This document shows positions 9,660 to 16,801 of a stretch of DNA of 64,000 nucleotides, piece after piece. Source of the stretch: Halorubrum hochsteinianum (GTDB lineage: Archaea > Halobacteriota > Halobacteria > Halobacteriales > Haloferacaceae); contig NZ_CP098415.1 in the NCBI RefSeq assembly GCF_023702125.1, positions 620,001 to 684,000 of the forward strand, in the 5' to 3' direction. The position numbers and the translations under genes were made by a program. Positions within the stretch are counted from its first letter, which is position 1; each line of letters opens with the position of its first letter. Below the pieces are notes generated by a model. The model saw only the letters and a program-made list of their open reading frames with translations, did no database searches and was not told the DNA's origin.

Positions 9660-10301
9660 ATGGCCGGGGACCGAGGCGGTGACGACGGCCGAGGCGCGGC
9701 GCTCGACGCGGTGCTCGCGGCCTACGAACTGAAAGAGGAGCGGCGCACCGGCTGGCAGCTCCGCGGCGTCGACGACCCCGAGTCCGTCGCGGCCCACTCG
9801 TGGGGGGTCGCGTATCTCCTCGTAACGCTCGGCGATCGGTTCCGCGAGGAACTGCCCGAGGTCGACCTCGACCGCGCGCTCCGGCTCGCGGTCGTCCACG
9901 ACGTCGCCGAGGCCGAGACGGGCGACGTGGCGACTCGGGCCGACTCGACCGCCGACGCGGTCGATCGCGAGGCGAAGGCCGCCGCCGAGCGCGAGGCGAT
10001 GGCGGACCTCGCCGGACCCCTCCCGGAGCGCGTCCGGGACGCGTGGGAGGCGTACGAGGCGCGCGAGTCGCCGGAGGCGGTCCTCGTCAAGGAGTGCGAC
10101 CTCCTCGACACCTGCCTTCAGGCCGTCCGCTACGAGCGCGGCGACCGGTACGACCCGGACCGCGGCGACCCCGACGCCTTCCGCGAGTACGACGACCTCG
10201 ACGAGTTCTTCGCGACGACCGAGCCGCGGCTCCGCACGGACGCCGGCCGAGAGCTGTTCGGGGCGGTCCGCGAGCGGTACCGGACCGCGCGAGACGAGTG
10301 A
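9660..10301 (+). CDS. HD domain hydrolase (YfbR/HDDC2-like 5'-deoxynucleotidase)
   Basis: 213 residues. The metal-binding HD motif is assembled from AHSWG (His46), VVHDVAEAETGD (His80-Asp81) and the KECDLLDTCLQ Asp near 140. The order and spacing fit the YfbR/HDDC2 family that dephosphorylates deoxynucleoside monophosphates. It lies directly downstream of a phosphoribosyltransferase, consistent with nucleotide turnover. Substrate is inferred from family only. Confidence 0.85.
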   Translation: MAGDRGGDDGRGAALDAVLAAYELKEERRTGWQLRGVDDPESVAAHSWGVAYLLVTLGDRFREELPEVDLDRALRLAVVHDVAEAETGDVATRADSTADAVDREAKAAAEREAMADLAGPLPERVRDAWEAYEARESPEAVLVKECDLLDTCLQAVRYERGDRYDPDRGDPDAFREYDDLDEFFATTEPRLRTDAGRELFGAVRERYRTARDE

Positions 10302-10468
10302 GGGAGACGCGCGGGCCGAAGCCGGACCGCCCGCGGCCCGGCCGGATCGCTTCGACGATCGTCGTACAGTTAATCGACGTTTGTAGCCTCTCTACCGCCC
10401 GATTTCGGGACCGGATGGTAAGATGGTTAACGGGGGAGGTCGTCTCGGGAGGTGAGCTTTCACTACGC

Positions 10469-11923
10469 ATGTCTGACACCGATCTCGTAATCGTCGGCGG
10501 TGGAATCAGCGGGGCGTCGCTGTTGTACACGGTCGCGAAGTTCACCGACGTCGAGGACGTCACGCTGATCGAGAAGGAGCGGGAGGTCGCGGCGATCAAC
10601 TCCCACCGGACGAACAACTCCCAGACCCTCCACTTCGGGGACATCGAGACGAACTACACCTTGGAGAAGGCCGAGGAGGTAAAGGAGGGCGCGGAGCTGC
10701 TGGCGGGCTACCTCGAAGGGGAAGACCCCGACCGCGAGATGCACAGCAAGCGGAGCAAGATGGTCCTCGGCGTGGGCGACGAGGAGGTCGCCAAGTTAGA
10801 GGAGCGCTACCACGAGAACGGGTTCGGCGACCTGTTCCCGAAGCTCCGGGAGATAGGGCGCGAGGAGATCGCGGAGCTGGAGCCGAAGGTCGTCGAGGGG
10901 CGCGACCCCGGCACGGAGCTGAAGGCGCTCCAGACGCCCGACGGCTACGTCGTCGACTACGGCGCGGTCGCGGAGTCGTTCGTCGACGCCGCCCGCGAAG
11001 AGGAGGGCGTCTCCGTCCACCTCGGGACGACCGTGACGAACGTCGACGAGCGCGGCGACGGCTTCCGGGTCGAGACCGACGACGGCGACTTCGAGGCCGA
11101 GGCGGTCGTCGTCGCGGCCGGGTCGCACAGCCTCCAGTTCGCCAAGGAGATGGGGTACGGCGAGGGGATGTCGCTGCTCCCGGTCGCGGGCAGCTTCTTC
11201 CTCGCGGACGACCTGCTGAACGGGAAGGTGTACACGCTCCAGATGAAGAAGCTCCCGTTCGCGGCGGTCCACGGCGACGCCGACGTCCACGACGACGGGA
11301 TCACGCGGTTCGGGCCGACGGCGAAGCTCGTGCCCGCGCTCGAACGCGGCCACCTCTCGACGGTGAGCGACTTCGTCGACGTGTTCGGCTTCAACCCCGA
11401 CTCCGTGCTGAGCTACGTCAACATCCTCTCGGACAAGATCCTCTTCCCGTACGTCGTGCGCAACCTCGTGTACGACCTCCCGGTGGTCGGCAAGCGCGCC
11501 TTCCTGCCGGACGTCCAGAAGGTCGTGCCGAGCGTCGACGTCGACGACATCGACCGCGCGAAGGGGTACGGCGGGGTGCGCCCGCAGATCGTCGACACCG
11601 AGAACAAAGAGCTCGACATGGGCGAAGCGAAGATCGTCGAGGACGGCGTCCTGTTCAACATCACGCCCTCGCCGGGCGCGTCGACCGCGCTGAAGAACGC
11701 GATGACCGACGTGGAGACCGTCCTCGGCTTCTTCGAGGACGACTACGAGTTCGACGAGGCGGCCTTCCGCGACGCGACCATCGAGAACTTCCCGCGGCTC
11801 GACGACGAGGCGGCGGGCGACGACGCGGCTGCCGCGGACGCAGAGGCGGACGACGAGACCGCCGCCGACGGCGACGCGGACGCGGAGGCCGACGACGAGG
11901 TCGCGGCCGAGGCCGACGACTGA
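10469..11923 (+). CDS. mqo: FAD-dependent malate:quinone oxidoreductase-like protein
   Basis: 484 residues. The N-terminal Rossmann FAD motif VGGGISGASLLYTVAKF is followed by NNSQTLHFGDIETNYTLEK, a block I associate with the epsilonproteobacterial type of membrane-associated Mqo, which oxidises malate to oxaloacetate with quinone as acceptor. A second FAD-contacting region (EAVVVAAGSHSLQFAKEMGYG) and the C-terminal FNITPSPGASTALKNA segment are present. The last 40 residues are an unusual Asp/Ala-rich, disordered acidic tail. The ATG at 10469 is chosen over an in-frame ATG at 10415 because the FAD motif begins at once. Other 2-hydroxyacid oxidase activity is possible. Confidence 0.85.
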   Translation: MSDTDLVIVGGGISGASLLYTVAKFTDVEDVTLIEKEREVAAINSHRTNNSQTLHFGDIETNYTLEKAEEVKEGAELLAGYLEGEDPDREMHSKRSKMVLGVGDEEVAKLEERYHENGFGDLFPKLREIGREEIAELEPKVVEGRDPGTELKALQTPDGYVVDYGAVAESFVDAAREEEGVSVHLGTTVTNVDERGDGFRVETDDGDFEAEAVVVAAGSHSLQFAKEMGYGEGMSLLPVAGSFFLADDLLNGKVYTLQMKKLPFAAVHGDADVHDDGITRFGPTAKLVPALERGHLSTVSDFVDVFGFNPDSVLSYVNILSDKILFPYVVRNLVYDLPVVGKRAFLPDVQKVVPSVDVDDIDRAKGYGGVRPQIVDTENKELDMGEAKIVEDGVLFNITPSPGASTALKNAMTDVETVLGFFEDDYEFDEAAFRDATIENFPRLDDEAAGDDAAAADAEADDETAADGDADAEADDEVAAEADD

Positions 11924-11977
11924 TCGGGATCCGGCGCGAACGACACCCGTAAGTAGCGTCCCGGCCGATCCGCGGCC

Positions 11978-12145
11978 ATGGCATCGAACGGCGACGACGG
12001 GGCGGGTCCGGGCGACCCGACCGCGGAAGGCTCGGCGGCCGACGGCGGAGTCGTCGACCGGTGGACCGCGCTCGACCGGGGCTGGCAGGCGCTCGCGTTG
12101 GGGCTCGTGATCGTCGCCGCGCACCTCGTCGGGCAGGCGCTGTGA
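11978..12145 (+). CDS. Small single-helix membrane protein upstream of the YeiH exporter
   Basis: 55 residues: an acidic Gly/Asp-rich N-terminus, then WTALDRGWQALALGLVIVAA forming one transmembrane helix. Its TGA overlaps the GTG start of the exporter gene, so translation is coupled. It may be an accessory subunit of the transporter or merely a coupling leader. No homologous function is recognised. Confidence 0.65.
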   Translation: MASNGDDGAGPGDPTAEGSAADGGVVDRWTALDRGWQALALGLVIVAAHLVGQAL

Positions 12146-13140
12146 CGGGGGTCGCCGAGGCGGTCCGCGCGTACCTGCCCGGGCTCGCGCTGCTCGCGGG
12201 CGGCGCGCTCGTCGCGACGCTCGTCGCGGAGGCGGTCCCCGGCCTCCAGCCGCTCGTCGTCGCCGTCGCGCTCGGCGTCGGCGTCGGGAACACGGTCGGG
12301 ACGCCCGACATCGCGGAGCCGGGCGTCGGCGTCGACAAGCTGTTTCTGGAGACCGGGATCGTGCTGCTCGGCGCGGCGGTCGCCGTCGAGGAGTTCCTCG
12401 CCGCCGGCCCCACGGTCCTCGGGCTGGTGGTCGCGTTCGTCGCCGGCGGCCTCCTGTTCGGCGAGGTCGTCGCGCGCGCGTTCTTCCGGATCGGATCCCC
12501 GACCTCGTCGCTGCTGGCGGCCGGCGCGAGCATTTGCGGCGTCTCCGCGGTCGTCGCGATCGGCCGGGTGTTGGACGCGCGCGGGGCCGCGATCACCTTC
12601 GCGGCCGCGACGGTCCTCCTCTTCGACGCGGCGACGCTCGTCGCGTTCCCGCTGGCGGGCGAGTGGCTCGGCCTCACCGGTCGGCAGTTCGGGGTCTGGG
12701 CGGGCGTGAGCATGTTCTCGACCGGCCCCGTCGCGGCCGCGGGGTTCGCGCACTCGCCCGAGGCGGGCCAGTGGGCGACCGTGACGAAGCTGGCGCGCAA
12801 CTCGCTTCTGGGCGGGGTCGCGGTCGCGTACTCGGTGGCGTACACGGCGCGCTCGGCGGCGGAGCCGGGCGTCCGGCGGCTGTGGGCGGAGTTCCCGAAG
12901 TTCCTGCTCGGCTTCCTCGCCGTGGCGGCGCTGGCCAACAGCGGGCTGCTCTCGCCGGCCGCGCTGGCGTCGATCGGTCGCGTGTCGGACGCGCTGTTCG
13001 CGCTGGCGTTCGTCGGCCTCGGCCTCTCGATCCGAATCGACGACATGCGCGCGGTCGGCGCTGCGCCCGTCGCCGCGGTGCTGGTCCACCTGCTCGCCGT
13101 GAGCACGCTCGCGCTGGCTGCGGTGCGCTGGCTGCTGTGA
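12142..13140 (+). CDS. YeiH family putative sulfate exporter
   Basis: 332-residue integral membrane protein with about ten helices, starting at a GTG overlapping the upstream small ORF. Family hallmarks include ALGVGVGN near the N-terminus, LETGIVLLGAAV, LLAAGASICGVSAV, the WAGVSMFSTGPVAAAG segment and FVGLGLSI near the end. The family (UPF0324/PSE) is annotated as sulfate exporter on limited evidence. Nothing nearby (mqo, mtnP) fixes the substrate, though mtnP belongs to sulfur salvage. Confidence 0.88.
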   Translation: MTGVAEAVRAYLPGLALLAGGALVATLVAEAVPGLQPLVVAVALGVGVGNTVGTPDIAEPGVGVDKLFLETGIVLLGAAVAVEEFLAAGPTVLGLVVAFVAGGLLFGEVVARAFFRIGSPTSSLLAAGASICGVSAVVAIGRVLDARGAAITFAAATVLLFDAATLVAFPLAGEWLGLTGRQFGVWAGVSMFSTGPVAAAGFAHSPEAGQWATVTKLARNSLLGGVAVAYSVAYTARSAAEPGVRRLWAEFPKFLLGFLAVAALANSGLLSPAALASIGRVSDALFALAFVGLGLSIRIDDMRAVGAAPVAAVLVHLLAVSTLALAAVRWLL

Positions 13141-13178
13141 GACGGGGTGAGGTCGGCGGGGGCGGTCGGGTTCAGTCC

Positions 13179-13186
13179 TTATAAGT
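13179..13186 (+). promoter_or_regulatory. TATA box of mtnP
   Basis: TTATAAGT lies 23-30 bases before the mtnP ATG at 13209, the spacing expected for a haloarchaeal leaderless or very short-leader transcript. Confidence 0.6.
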
Positions 13187-13208
13187 AGCGAGCGGGCGCA
13201 CTCCGGGT

Positions 13209-14075
13209 ATGGGCACCATCGGCTTCATCGGCGGCAGCGGCATCTACGAGGCGCTCCCCCTGAACGACGTGCGCGAGGTCGAGTTCGACACGCCGTACGG
13301 GGAGCCGAGCGACGCGGTGACGATCGGCGAGTTCGGCGACACCGGCCGCGAGGTCGCGTTCCTCCCGCGGCACGGCTCGAACCACGGCGTCTCGCCGACC
13401 GACCTCCCGTACCGCGCCAACATGTACGCGCTGAAGAAAGCCGGCGTCACCCACGTGTTCGCGTCGAACGCGGTCGGCAGCCTGAAAGAGGAGCTGGAAC
13501 CCGGCACGCTCGTCGTCCCGGACCAGATCTACGACCGGACGAAGCATCGCGACCTCTCCTTTTACGGCGACGGCGTCGTGGTCCACCAACCGTTCGCGGA
13601 CCCGTACAGCCCGGAGCTCGTCGATCACCTCACCGAGGCGGCCGAGTCCGCCGCCCCCGAGGACACCGGCGTCGTGAAGGGCGGCACCTACGTCTGTATC
13701 GAGGGGCCGCAGTACTCGACGCGCGCGGAGTCGGAGTTCTACAAGCGTCAGGGGTGGGACCTGGTCGGCATGACCGCGATCCCCGAGGCGAAACTGGCCC
13801 GGGAGGCCGAGATCGCGTACGCGACGATCGCCGGCGTCACGGACTACGACGTGTGGAAGGAGGACAGCGAGGTGACCCTCGAAGAGGTCCTCGAAAACGC
13901 CGAGCAGAACCAGAAAGCGATCAAGGCCGCCGTCGAAGAGGCCGTGCGCACGCTGCCGGCAGACTTAGACTGCGACGCCCACAGTTCGCTCGAAGGCACC
14001 GTCAACACGCCGACGGAGGCGATTCCGGAAGAGACCAAAGAGCGCGTCGAGCCGCTGCTGGGCGACTACTTGTAA
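13209..14075 (+). CDS. mtnP: S-methyl-5'-thioadenosine phosphorylase
   Basis: 288 residues, usual MTAP size. It phosphorolyses methylthioadenosine to adenine and methylthioribose-1-phosphate in methionine/polyamine salvage. Phosphate-binding GGSGIY is at 8-13, RHG at about 57, FASNAVGSL follows, then CIEGPQYSTRAES and the purine-site GMTAIPEAKLAREAEI. The C-terminal third is more acidic and helical. A good TATA box precedes it. Dispersed element B begins 13 bases after its stop codon. Confidence 0.95.
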   Translation: MGTIGFIGGSGIYEALPLNDVREVEFDTPYGEPSDAVTIGEFGDTGREVAFLPRHGSNHGVSPTDLPYRANMYALKKAGVTHVFASNAVGSLKEELEPGTLVVPDQIYDRTKHRDLSFYGDGVVVHQPFADPYSPELVDHLTEAAESAAPEDTGVVKGGTYVCIEGPQYSTRAESEFYKRQGWDLVGMTAIPEAKLAREAEIAYATIAGVTDYDVWKEDSEVTLEEVLENAEQNQKAIKAAVEEAVRTLPADLDCDAHSSLEGTVNTPTEAIPEETKERVEPLLGDYL

Positions 14076-14088
14076 CCGAATCCGCGGT

Positions 14089-14473
14089 GCGGTGGCGCGT
14101 GCCTGCGAGCGGTCGCCGCAGGCGACCGTGAGACAGCACGCGCGAGGGACGCGGTGAGCGCTCGGAGAGCGCGAACCGCGAGGCTGGGGAGGCGTGAGGC
14201 GCGGTTGCTGTGCGGGGCGGGACTCGAAGGGGCAGCCGCGAGGTGGTCACAGGCGACGCAAGGACCGCAGAGAGCGAACGGAGTGAGCGACTGAGGACCG
14301 TGGTTCGAGAGATCGAAGCTCTCTCGTCATCACGAGACGCCTTCGGCGTCTCGAACGACAGCGAGCGTGCGACCACCTCGCGGCTGGGGCTTCGGCTGTC
14401 TCTGTGTCGATCAGCGAGGTGCGACCGGAAACATCATCGTACAGCCGAGCGGCCGGGACTTCGGCGGTGTTCG
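14089..14473 (+). repeat. Dispersed structured intergenic element, copy B
   Basis: Canonical orientation, between convergent mtnP and the glycosyltransferase gene. The outer pair GCGCGTGC/GCACGCGC holds inner hairpin CGGTCGCC-GCA-GGCGACCG. The second hairpin is closed by CGCGGT/ACCGCG. The core GGCTGGGGAGG and GGGACTCGAAGGGGCAG follow. The long stem has 16 perfect pairs (14233-14248 with 14371-14386) whose sequence differs from copies A and E at several positions with both arms changed. A triloop hairpin (9-base arms, 14333-14341 and 14345-14353) is inserted inside. Tail motifs lie at about 14382-14400 and 14446-14473. No gene is supported in 14076-14519. Confidence 0.85.
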
Positions 14474-14519
14474 TCGTTGGGACGATCGAGGGTCCCCGGG
14501 CTACCGACGTAAACGCGTC

Positions 14520-15764
14520 CTAGTCGTCGAACACGTCGAACGTGAGCTCCGCGTCGGACTCGCGGGTCAGGCGCTCGGAGCCGTCGTGGTCGCTCAGTGC
14601 TCCGGCCTCCATCGAGTCGTGGACGCGCTCGACCGCGTCCGGCGTCACTTTCTCGGTCACCTCGAAGGTCGTCACGGGGCTGACCAGCCCCCAGAGCGCG
14701 CCGGCGGAGTGGGCGAGGAAGGCGACCGGCGTGAAGAGGAGATACAGCGGCCACGTGAGCGGGTGTTTGTCGTACGACGCCGCGCCGACGACCGTGTACA
14801 CGAACAGCACGCCGAACAGCGTCAGCGAGGCGGCCCGATACCACTCTATCGCCGGCGCGGTGCCGGGGAGGAGGACGGAGGCGACCGCGAGTATCGGGAC
14901 GAGCGGCGAGAACGCCCACGCGACGATCCGCGTGTAATACACCGGCCTGTACGCGAGCGGGAGCAGCCCCCCGTCGGCGCGGGTCCCCGAGATCCACCGC
15001 CGCCGCTGCTTGGCCATCGCGCGCAGCGACGGGGGTGCCTGATTGCGGAACCGGACGTCGAGGACGGCGAAGGAGACGCCGGTACGGTCGGCCGCCCGCC
15101 AGATGAAGTTCGTGTCCTCGGTGATCGTCGCCACGTCCCACGTAATCTGTTCCTCCAGCGAGCGCCGTATCGCCACGCCGCCGCCCCACGCGTACAGCGG
15201 GTACCGCAGGCGGTGGAACGCGAACTGCTCGTACTGGTAGCCGACGCGGAATATCTCGCTGAGGTACGCGACCCGCGAGCCGGTGTACAGCGGCTTCTCG
15301 GTGAACTGGACCACGTCCGCGTCGGGGAGCCCCTCGAAGCCGGCCATGATCGTGTCCTCGTCGAGGTACAACACGTACTCGCGGTCGCAGGGGACCTCGC
15401 GGCGCGCCCACTCGACCGCCCGGCCCTTGTTCGTCGCGTCGCACTCGAACTCCTCCGAGACGACGTGGACGTCGGCCCCCTCGACGTCGATCGGTTTCTC
15501 GGCGATCACGCGCACGTCGTCGAGCCCAGCGGGCACCGCGTTGACGGTCGCCTGAACCACCGCCTCGGCGTCGATGGTGAGGATGCGGACCTGAACGTCG
15601 TCGTAGCCCCACTCGACGTCGTCGGGGTCGACGCGACCGCCGCGCGCGAGGACGACCGCCTCGAAGAGCCACCACAGCGTGGAGGCCCCGTACAGCGCCA
15701 GCGCGACCCAGAGCCCGACGACGACCGCGCCGAGGACGGGGTCCTCGGAGAGCACCGATAGCAC
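14520..15764 (-). CDS. GT2 family membrane glycosyltransferase
   Basis: About 414 residues from a GTG at 15764; the frame is open further upstream and a CTG at 15812 overlapping the scpA stop is an alternative start. Two N-terminal helices precede a GT-A domain with the LYLDEDT metal/substrate motif and the QRRRWISG (QxxRW) motif of processive GT2 enzymes such as cellulose or hyaluronan synthases. Three to four C-terminal helices and an acidic tail follow. It presumably makes or lipid-links an extracellular sugar chain at the cytoplasmic membrane. It is the last gene of the SMC-ScpA operon, an unexpected partner. Donor and product unknown. Confidence 0.85.
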   Translation of the reverse strand: MLSVLSEDPVLGAVVVGLWVALALYGASTLWWLFEAVVLARGGRVDPDDVEWGYDDVQVRILTIDAEAVVQATVNAVPAGLDDVRVIAEKPIDVEGADVHVVSEEFECDATNKGRAVEWARREVPCDREYVLYLDEDTIMAGFEGLPDADVVQFTEKPLYTGSRVAYLSEIFRVGYQYEQFAFHRLRYPLYAWGGGVAIRRSLEEQITWDVATITEDTNFIWRAADRTGVSFAVLDVRFRNQAPPSLRAMAKQRRRWISGTRADGGLLPLAYRPVYYTRIVAWAFSPLVPILAVASVLLPGTAPAIEWYRAASLTLFGVLFVYTVVGAASYDKHPLTWPLYLLFTPVAFLAHSAGALWGLVSPVTTFEVTEKVTPDAVERVHDSMEAGALSDHDGSERLTRESDAELTFDVFDD

Positions 15765-15808
15765 GCCCGCCCCGACGGAGAGCGGAGATAAGAGCGCGTC
15801 GAATCCTG

Positions 15809-16801
15809 TCAGTCCGCGACGGCCTCGGTGTCGGCCGCGACCGCCGACGGGTCCTTCACCCAGAGGTCGCCGAACAGCTCGTCCTGCTGGAGCCGCACCG
15901 CGCCGCGGTGGGCCATAAAGAGGAGCGCGAGGTACGTCATGAACGGGCGACCGCCCGCGCCCTCGATCTCCGCGAACAGCACCTCGGTGCGGCCGCGGTC
16001 GAACTGCGTCGCGAGGACCCCCTCGATCTCCGCGATCACCTCCTCGATGTCCTCGTCGTGGGTGCGGTCGGTCGCCTCGCCCGCGGTCGGCTCGCCGTCC
16101 TCTCGGAACTCGTCGCCCGCGTGGTAATCGAGCGTCTGCGTCCCGCGGGCGTGGCCGCTCGGCGACTCCGAGGTGTCGTACTCGCGTGAGTCCTTCCACC
16201 ACGAGCCGCGCTCGGCCTCGCGCAGCTCGCGGACCAGCTCGTCGAGCGTCTCCGGCGAGCCGCGGGTGTTCTTCCGTTCGAGCCGGCGGTCCATCTCGGC
16301 CTCCAGCTCGTCGACGGGGTCGAAGTCGCCGTCCGCGGGGTCGGGCGCGCCGCCCTCCATCGCGACCTCCCACGGCTCCGGCTCGGGTTCCTCGTCCTCG
16401 TCGTCGTCAGCCAGCATGCCGTCGCTTTTCATCCGGAGTAAGACGCTGGCGTAAAACAGCGCCCGCCCGGTCGTCCGGAGGTCCGTCTCGTCGAGCTTCT
16501 CCAGGAAGGCGTCGGTCACGTGGACGATGTCGATGTCCCACGGCTCGATCTCGCCCTCCTCGGCGAGCTGAACGAGGAGTTCGACGGGCTCGACCTCGTC
16601 GTCGCCCGTCGCGTCCGGCGGCGACACGCCGGCCACGGGCGAGCCCGAAACGGCGTCGTCGGTCGCACCGGAAACGGCGTCGTCGGTCGGATCGGACCCC
16701 TCGTCACCGGACGGGTCGTCGTCAGACGAGTCGTCGCCGAACGGGTCGGCCCCGTCGCGCTCGCTCGTCAGGTCGAGGTCGGGGACGCCATCGTCAGTCA
16801 T
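15809..16801 (-). CDS. scpA: Segregation and condensation protein A
   Basis: 330 residues. This kleisin subunit bridges SMC heads. After about 65 acidic, low-complexity residues the ScpA core starts at VEPVELLVQLAEEGEIEPWDIDIVHVTDAFL, followed by RALFYASVLLRMKS. The C-terminal winged-helix region, from about 255, contains TEVLFAEIEGAGGRPFMTYLALLFM. Its start overlaps the smc stop by eight bases, so translation is coupled. No scpB lies nearby. The acidic N-terminal extension is longer than in bacterial ScpA. Confidence 0.93.
   Translation of the reverse strand: MTDDGVPDLDLTSERDGADPFGDDSSDDDPSGDEGSDPTDDAVSGATDDAVSGSPVAGVSPPDATGDDEVEPVELLVQLAEEGEIEPWDIDIVHVTDAFLEKLDETDLRTTGRALFYASVLLRMKSDGMLADDDEDEEPEPEPWEVAMEGGAPDPADGDFDPVDELEAEMDRRLERKNTRGSPETLDELVRELREAERGSWWKDSREYDTSESPSGHARGTQTLDYHAGDEFREDGEPTAGEATDRTHDEDIEEVIAEIEGVLATQFDRGRTEVLFAEIEGAGGRPFMTYLALLFMAHRGAVRLQQDELFGDLWVKDPSAVAADTEAVAD

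Noticed and set aside
9800-10468. Extension of the Mqo-like gene to 9800.
   Set aside because: It runs through the HD hydrolase gene in another frame and has a non-native composition; the FAD motif begins right after the ATG at 10469.
12061-12141. Upstream extension of the YeiH gene to an ATG at 12061.
   Set aside because: It would overlap the small membrane gene in another frame; the GTG at 12142, coupled to that gene's stop, starts directly at the transporter's first helix region.
14367-15761. A 464-codon plus-strand frame opposite the glycosyltransferase.
   Set aside because: It is the antisense shadow of a GT2 gene with clear motifs; high GC keeps shadow frames open.
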